DNA from: Sporothrix humicola
Lineage: Eukaryota; Ascomycota; Sordariomycetes; Ophiostomatales; Ophiostomataceae
Reading direction: 5' to 3'
DNA: 15,722 bases
Assembly (NCBI GenBank): GCA_021396245.1
Contig: WNYE01000185.1
Location: 1 to 15,722, forward strand
A program made the translations under genes and the position numbers. Numbering within the stretch: the stretch's first letter is position 1; each line of letters begins with the position of its first letter. Of the stretch, positions 10,076-15,722 are shown piece by piece. The notes under the pieces were generated by a model. It searched no databases and was not told the DNA's origin. It saw only the letters and a list, made by a program, of their open reading frames with translations.

Positions 10076-11460
10076 TTTATTTATACGATTATACTTAATC
10101 GACTATAATAAAAATAATATCTTTAACTTTTTTAACTTTTAATATTTTATAAACGATTATTAAAAATACGAGTAAACTCCGGATAACTTAAATAATCGTT
10201 TCGATTTAACTTAAAAAGGATATAATTAACGGTTTAATATTAATTTTTTCGAAAAATTACCGTAAAACGCTACCGTTACCGGTATAACGTATAATTACCG
10301 TTTCCTCGATACTAAACATCGGTGTTTTATTTTTTTTTTTTTTACGTTATATACGCCGTAAAAGTTAAACACAACTAACGTTGAACGTAACTAACGATAA
10401 CGCGCGGTAATTTTTACGCTTTTTAATCGAGTAATCGTCAATATCGGCGTCGTTAACGTCTTCATTTACTTACTCTAACTAAACTACAATAACTTTTTTA
10501 ACGGTACCGCCGCGAAATTATAAAGTACGGTTTATAAACTTAACTATAAACGTACCAACCTTAAAAATATAACGTACCATAATTATATAGATCTTATAAT
10601 TAAAGAGTCTTATACCTACGATCACTTAACTATTATTTAAAAAGTCCACCGAAGTACGTAACGATCGACAAATTTAAAAATACTTTAAACAACGAGCCAT
10701 TAACCCGTTAAAAAACGTAACGTCTTAAGTATATAACTTCCTCGCTATTAAAATAAGTTATAAGTTAATTACCCATAATTTCTCTTTCGTCGTAAAAAAA
10801 TACTTTTACAACTTCGCTAAGCCGAGTGCCTCCTTTAAACGTACATTCGAGAAAAGTATACTAAAAAAAAAATAATCGTTTAACAACTAGTTTAAGTTAT
10901 ACTTATCGTTTAATAACCGGTTAACGAAAAATTAAAATATCGACACTTCGAATCTTGTCTTATTATATTCGGTTATAACGATTAAAATATTACGTATATC
11001 TTTAACGCGGTTTAAAAAAAAAATAATAAACGTATAAACGTAATAATCTCTTTATAACCGTTAAGTTAACCAACTAAAACTACTTTACGGGTTTCGGATT
11101 AATTAATATTCGTCGAATATTACTATTTCAAAAAACGTATCGCGTAACGGTGTCCGAAAAACGTTACGCTTATTAAATAACGCGTCGTTTATGTTTTCTT
11201 CGTTTTATATAACCTTTTCGTCTCCCTCGCCGTTTACTTTGTTTTAATCGCCGTCGTCGCCTTACGCGTCGTCGTCGTCTTACGCGTTACCTTCGTTTTA
11301 TATAATAAACGACTCGTCGCCGTTACCGTTATCTCTTAAAGTTTAGTCGTTATTAAAATTAATTTTTTTTTTACTTTTAACGTATATAAACTCGAAATCG
11401 CGGCGGTAAAGTATAATATAAGCTAAGATGTAAATTACGCGGCTAAATTATATCTCCGTT
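10076..11460 (-). pseudogene. SNF2-type helicase relic, middle block (DEAH-like motif II)
   Basis: Second part of the split SNF2 relic. It starts with a hydrophobic and basic part, then an acidic Asp/Gly/Glu/Asn linker at about 11,220-11,330. At 11088-11114 it reads D-E-Y-(stop)-L-I-R-N-P, matching the SNF2 motif II signature DEAH-x-I-(R/K)-N-P. About 30 codons later N-R-V-K-D-I follows, as in the T-P-x-x-N-R-x-x-D-L segment after motif III. The rest runs through the region between the two motor lobes to about 10,076 (K-V-K-K-V-K-D-I-I-F, like the KVLIF start of lobe 2). It was the ATPase lobe of a DNA translocase. It is in a different frame from the blocks on either side. Confidence 0.8.
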
Positions 11461-11790
11461 AATACTTATTTTTTTACTACAACGAGTATATTTTAACACT
11501 CACGAGCATAAAAAACGTTATTATCTCTAAGTTTAACTTAAGGTAATATAAACGTTAGTTACGCCTTTTAACGCCCGCAAGTATTAAAATACTCCTCCAA
11601 ACCAATTTTATAAAACGTAATAACCGACAACGCCTTTTAACACCCGCGAGTATTAAAAAACGTTAACCGGTTACTATAAAAAAAAAACTAAATTAAAAAA
11701 TATATCCATTTAACGCCCACGAGCATCAATAAAGCCAATACAAAAGTCTATCACTTATTAATTTTTAAACGTACGAAATAATTAAACGTG
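11461..11790. repeat. Interruption of the SNF2 relic with four palindromic repeats
   Basis: About 330 bases where no frame continues the SNF2 protein. It carries four palindrome copies at 11491-11515, 11566-11589, 11635-11658 and 11709-11729, spaced 69-75 bp. The copies show transition-type decay (GCCCGCAAG, ACCCGCGAG, GCCCACGAG). The SNF2 frame differs on the two sides. Either a small repeat-bearing element inserted here or the repeats occupy an intron or insertion of the ancestral gene. Confidence 0.65.
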
Positions 11791-13378
11791 ACTAATTAAA
11801 AGTTACTCGCCACTCCGTTTTAATAATCGTTACGTTTTTAAACCGTTACTCGGTTAAGTTAACTACCGATTTAACGCTCTCGTAATAAACCCGTACTTTA
11901 AATTCTTCGCCGGTAAAACGATAAACTTCTTTAAAAGTTTATTTAACAATAACCGCGAGCACCACTATTAAATATAGAATAAAACTTATATTTTCGCTTA
12001 CGTTAACGTAAACCTTTTACAAAAACTAATATTACTAAATCGTAAAAGTAAAAGTTTTAGTTTTACCCGTACTTATTTCGTTCGTGACGAGAATCGTCCA
12101 CAAAAGGCCGTTAGTTTTCTTTAAAATAGTACTAACGTTAAACACTTAATAGTACTTAATGTTAGTTTTTACCTCTTTAAGTTCGACGACTTTATAAAAG
12201 CAACTTATAATAAACGTTTTTAAGTTAAAGATCTTTAAAGCCTTAGCAAAAGTCGAGTACCGCAAATTCGTTTCGTTAAAAAGTTAATTTACTGCGGCCG
12301 AAAGGTTAACGACGCGTTTAACGTTAACTTACACTAAGTTACCGTTAGTTATATAAACCGTCGTCTTAGTAATAAAGTTATAATTGGCCGATATAATAAG
12401 GCCGTTTAGTTTAAACTCGTCGACGAACTTATTTTCGTTAAATAAAAGGTTTTTAACGAACCGCTTTATTATTTTAGTTAAATTAAACTTTAAAAAAGTA
12501 AACTTATATACTATTACTTTAGCGTAAACTATTAAAGTATCGAGCGTATTAATGTTTAAAAGTTTACGTTTATTTTTATCTTAAATATCGTATACTTTTT
12601 TAATAACTTACGGAGCTTTACTTAACTTATTAATTTTCGTAATATTAACTACAACGTATTCGGTAAAATCGTCGTCTCCAAAATTATTCTCGTCTTAAAC
12701 TTCTTTAAAAGTTTAATAAATAAATAAAAGAATTAAGTTGACGTTATTCTTAAAAGTAATCTTACTACGAGTAATATATAAATAAACCTCGATTAAAGCT
12801 TTATTAACCTCGTTACGTATAATGGTTATTTCGAGACTAAACGTTATAATATTTTACACTTCGTCGGCTTGAACGTAATTAATCGACAAAACCTTTTAAT
12901 TCCGTACACTACGAAAACTAAAAAAATTCGTAAATTTACGGATATAGCGTTAAACAAATGTACGAAATAAAATATTAGCGCGGCTTTAGTTTTCGTGTTA
13001 ATAATAAAGCGTAATATCGTGGGCGGTCTTTTTTAGGTACCACTTAAATAATAATATTTTCTTAAAGTTACTAACGGCCGTCCGTTCTTCGTCGATTATA
13101 TCGTTTACACTATTTAAAGTAAATTAAAATAAAACGTAAACGTATACTAAAACGGTGTTAGGTATATTAACCTTTTACTTTTTTTTACCCACTTTATAAT
13201 TTAATTTTTTAATACGAAGCACGACGTTAAACGTTGTAACTTTAAGTTTATCGATTAAATTAAATAAGTCTAAGAGTTTTTCCAATAACTTTAATACTTT
13301 TTTCCGAAAGAGAAATAAAATCTTTTTATTATCCTCGTTAACTTACTCTTTATCGTAAGTACAAACGTAAAGTCCCAT
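11791..13378 (-). pseudogene. SNF2-type helicase relic, N-terminal block (Walker A)
   Basis: First part of the split SNF2 relic, about 530 codons in one minus frame. It opens with an ATG at 13376-13378 (M-G-L-Y-V-C), then a Lys/Asn/Leu-rich helical stretch and a long region of no known domain. Near the end it reads L-V-T-N-E-I-S-T-G-K-T, with GKT at 12059-12067, equivalent to the SNF2 motif I signature LADDMGxGKT. About 40 codons later L-I-V-V-L-A-V-I-V-K follows, like LIVVPxxLxxQW of motif Ia. The stops fit Gln or Trp. The ATG start is tentative because coding-like sequence also exists upstream beyond the 13,428-13,476 palindromes. This block encoded the nucleotide-binding lobe of a DNA-dependent ATPase. 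Confidence 0.8.
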
Positions 13379-13427
13379 TAAGTTAACACTTAGTTATAGT
13401 TAAGTAAAGTTTATAAGAATATCGTCC

Positions 13428-13476
13428 TTTTTAACGCTTACGGGCGTAAGCTTTTTTACGCCCGCGGGCGTTAAAA
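13428..13476. repeat. Two palindromic repeats upstream of the SNF2 relic
   Basis: Adjacent copies at about 13428-13450 (core GCTTACGGGCG) and 13454-13476, the second with an intact GCCCGCGGGC core. The second copy is among the best-preserved in the window. They lie about 50 bp upstream of the tentative SNF2 start and separate it from another coding relic in a different frame, the same arrangement seen at the two internal SNF2 breaks. Confidence 0.75.
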
Positions 13477-13504
13477 AATATATATAAAAAAAAAAGGAAA
13501 AAAA

Positions 13505-14050
13505 AAAAATATACCCTTTATATCGATAAAGGTAATTATATAAGTTACCGTCGAGAACTTAATATAACCGACACTTTTTCCGTAGTTATTTACTTTATCT
13601 TTAAATAACTTAATAACTTAAATAATTTCGCTAAGTAATATATTCTTATACTTTTTAAAGAAAGCGGCGCGCGAAGTTTTACCCGTCACCTTCGTCGTAG
13701 TCGGTACGTCGTCTATAAAAGTTTAAGGCCACGTATACTACGAGGGCATCGGTTTACCGTAATTTACTTTAAAGATATTCCGTTGTTTAAACTTTTCGAA
13801 CTTATTAATCTCTTCGTCGTTCTCCGACTAAGTATTCGTCGTCGTTTTTTTCTTAGTTTTGGCTTTAAGCCGGTTAATTAAGTTTAAGGCCTTAACGTGT
13901 AGTTTCGAGGCGGGTTTCGGTAGTATTATGGTGGTACCGGTTAACATTATTATGTTATACGCCTTAGATGCTTGTTTATTAACGTAATATTTTTCTCGAA
14001 GTAAATAATAACTTTTTTAATACTCGCGAACGTTATTTTATTAAAAGATT
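13505..14050 (-). pseudogene. Short coding relic of unknown product
   Basis: About 180 codons read in one minus frame with only a few stops, fewer than in the other relics. A Met is at 13945-13947 (M-L-T-G-T-T), but the frame continues upstream with charged helical sequence to about 14,050. Features seen: a Lys/Thr-rich basic patch (A-K-T-K-K-K-T-T-T), an acidic patch (S-E-N-D-E-E), then Pro/Thr-rich sequence and a Lys-rich C-terminal part fading into T-rich DNA at about 13,505. I recognise no domain. It may be a separate small gene, or an N-terminal piece of the SNF2 gene cut off by the palindrome pair at 13428-13476. Confidence 0.5.
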
Positions 14051-14075
14051 ACTAATCAAAAACAATGTCGTACGA

Positions 14076-14132
14076 CTTAACTTTAACTTTAACTTTTGCT
14101 TTAACTTAACTTTTTGTTTACACTTAACTTTT
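14076..14132. repeat. CTTTAA-type simple repeat
   Basis: Imperfect repetition of CTTTAA / CTTAAC units (ACTTAACTTTAACTTTAACT and variants) over about 55 bases. It has no GGG or CCC, so it is not a telomere array. It lies just upstream of the short relic on the minus strand and may be simple-sequence noise. Confidence 0.55.
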
Positions 14133-14486
14133 TATAAAATTTTTCTTACCTTAAATGGTAAATTAAAAAAAGAGTATTAAATGTAAAAAAAAAAAATAAT
14201 ATATAATATCGTACGAAAAAAAAAAGAATAATAGAGATTTATTTTTAATTAATTTTTATTTAATTTATTAAGATATAAATTTAATTACGTTTATTATAAA
14301 CGAAACATAAAAACAAAACGTATACGTTATTTTTCGATAAGATAAACCGCGTATAAGTAAAAAAAAAAAATATAACAATATAAACAATATAATTTATTAT
14401 TTATAATATGTAGATTAATGTTAGGGAGAATATAACTTACTTTATTGTTGACTACGCGGTCGAAAAAGTCGTAATGTTAATGTTAT

Positions 14487-14532
14487 AAAAAAAAAAAAAA
14501 AAAAAAGAAAAAAGAGAAAAGAAGAAAGAAGA
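14487..14532 (+). repeat. A-run followed by a purine-only tract
   Basis: Twenty consecutive A residues (14487-14506) followed by about 26 bases made only of A and G. Low-complexity sequence. It could be the poly-A end of an old retroposed copy, but no coding relic ends here on the plus strand, so this is only a possibility. Confidence 0.6.
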
Positions 14533-14882
14533 TTTTATTTTTATTACTTAAGGTTAACGTTTACTGAATATATAATTTTTTTATTAGTAAATTACTTTTT
14601 ACTTTTGTACGTTTTATTTTTTTTTATTTATTTAATGTCGTCGGTTTAATATATCGCGACAACGATATTAGTTTTTTTAAACAACTATTATTTATATCTT
14701 TATTACCGTATTTAACTATATTCTCTTTTTTCTTTACCGTAACTAAAAACGTTAGGCCTTTAAAGCTTATATATTTTCGGCAGGTTATTGTACGTTATTT
14801 TAAATCTTTATTAACGTCTTTTACAAACATTTAATTAACCCAGACAATTAAAAAACCGTGTTTAACGTACTTCGAAATAAAC

Positions 14883-15608
14883 TTTAACGCCCGCGAGTGT
14901 TAAAACGTACTTTCTTATATAATTGTTAATAAATTTAATTTATAACGCCCGCGAGTGTTAAAACGTACTTTTTCGTATAATTATTAGTAAGTTAAAATTA
15001 TAACGCCCGCGGGTATTAAAACGGCCCCTTTAAACTTAAATTATTACCCCCCGATATAATAATACGTATATCTCTCGATCGTACGGCTTTATTTCGCCCG
15101 CGGGTGTTAAAACGAACCTTTTTATTTAAACGGCCCCTCTAAACTTAAATCACCACTCCCCGACACTTCCTTCTTAAATAATACACATAGGCAACGACGA
15201 TATATCGAACCACCACGATATCGTATAACAATTATAAATTTTACGAAGATTCGTTACTTCTATCGTCGAAGTAACGCCCGCGAACGTTAAAACTTACCTT
15301 TAACACAACAACATATATATCTCTCGTACCCGCGAGTATTAAAACGAACCTTCTTACTTAAACGGCCCTTTTAAACTTAAATTACTACCCCTCGACACTT
15401 TCTTCTTAAACAACACATATAAACAACGATAACATATCGAACTACTACGATATCGTACAATAACTATAAATTTTACGAAGATTCGTTGCCTCCGTCGTCG
15501 AGGTAACGCCCACGAGCGTTAAAACTTACCCTCGATATAATAATACGTACGTCTCTCGATCGTACGGTTTAACTCTATCGCTTAAGTGACGCCCGCGAGT
15601 ATTAAAAC
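14883..15608. repeat. Right cluster of GC-rich palindromic repeats
   Basis: Eight palindrome copies lie at about 14883-14905, 14941-14963, 14998-15021, 15092-15112, 15271-15292, 15325-15344, 15503-15524 and 15587-15607. Most have the arrangement GCCCGCGAGTGTTAAAA or GCCCGCGGGTATTAAAA, with the right arm always ending TTAAAA. The first two are each followed by ACGTACTTT. As in the left cluster, the plus strand is C-rich, keeps CA and has little TG. The orientation bias (right arm TTAAAA in both clusters) suggests direct rather than inverted arrangement of the two clusters. Confidence 0.8.
15092..15530. repeat. Two copies of a ~232-bp direct repeat
   Basis: 15092-15299 and 15325-15530 align along their whole length. 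Shared blocks include TTTAAACTTAAAT, the CGACACTT..CTTCTTAAA segment, ATATCGAAC, ACGATATCGTA and TATAAATTTTACGAAGATTC. Each unit begins and ends with a palindrome copy. A partial third unit is visible: CGATATAATAATACGTA plus CTCTCGATCGTACGG occurs at 15053-15087 and again at 15533-15567, with a shortened version at about 15302-15335. Differences between copies are mainly transitions. Confidence 0.85.
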
Positions 15609-15722
15609 AAAAATAATAATTATAAATATAAAAAAAATAAAAACGTTAAGTTTATATAAATATTTATTATAATATTTTTAAATTTTTTAATATAATATTT
15701 ATTATTTTTAAATTTAATGTTT
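15609..15722. other. AT-rich tract at the right edge
   Basis: Almost pure A/T with alternating A and T runs. There is no readable protein and no palindrome. Short pieces (for example AACGTT plus flanking T or A runs) resemble the left edge in inverted orientation, but this is not beyond chance in such sequence. Confidence 0.4.

Larger units (their letters stand above)
14051..14882. other. AT-rich non-coding stretch
   Basis: About 830 bases with long A and T runs and scattered CG. No frame reads as protein on either strand. It holds a TTTAAC-type simple repeat near its left end and an A-run with a purine tract near 14,487. I see no RNA gene and no palindrome copy until 14,883. Confidence 0.5.

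Noticed and set aside
14076..14132. Telomeric repeat array
   Set aside because: Units are CTTTAA/CTTAAC with no GGG or CCC. TTAGGG has no CpA/TpG and would survive RIP, so a true array should still be visible.
1..15722. Mitochondrial, plastid or apicomplexan AT-rich genome
   Set aside because: No tRNAs or organelle genes are seen. CpG stays common while CpA/TpG are lost, and the relics are fungal-type RecQ and SNF2 helicases full of stops, which fits RIP.

Overview
The window is about 15.7 kb of extremely AT-rich DNA with almost no open reading frames. It reads as a relic-filled AT-isochore of a filamentous ascomycete (Pezizomycotina). CpA and TpG are scarce through most of it, TpA is abundant and CpG is kept, which is the signature of repeat-induced point mutation (RIP, CpA to TpA). 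On the minus strand several long stretches still read as protein once stops are taken as former Gln (CAA/CAG) or Trp (TGG) codons. None of them is functional as it stands. Family calls come from reading motifs by eye; no search was run.

Layout, left to right. 1-139: AT-rich tract. 140-420: six copies of a short GC-rich palindrome, core TTAACGCCCGCGGGCGTTAA, most of them 43-47 bp apart. 514-5553 (minus): a frame-intact relic of a fungal telomere-linked-type RecQ helicase, with two N-terminal C2H2-like fingers, a middle region resembling a tyrosine recombinase, and a RecQ helicase core. 5943-7720 (minus): relic of an unrecognised basic protein. 7721-8430: non-coding, with two diverged palindromes. 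8431-13378 (minus): a SNF2/Swi2-type helicase relic split into three blocks in three reading frames; each break holds palindrome copies. 13428-13476: two more palindromes. 13505-14050 (minus): a short unassigned coding relic. 14051-14882: AT-rich, non-coding. 14883-15608: right-hand palindrome cluster with a repeat of about 232 bp. 15609-15722: AT-rich tract.

All coding relics lie on the same strand, and the set is bracketed by palindrome clusters. This suggests either a subtelomeric helicase block or a large repeated, possibly mobile, unit carrying two helicases that was silenced by RIP. I see no telomeric repeat array, tRNA, rRNA or CRISPR. The most interesting signals are the palindrome family, which lacks CpA/TpG and so is immune to RIP; its placement at every break of the SNF2 relic; and the recombinase-like motifs inside the RecQ relic.
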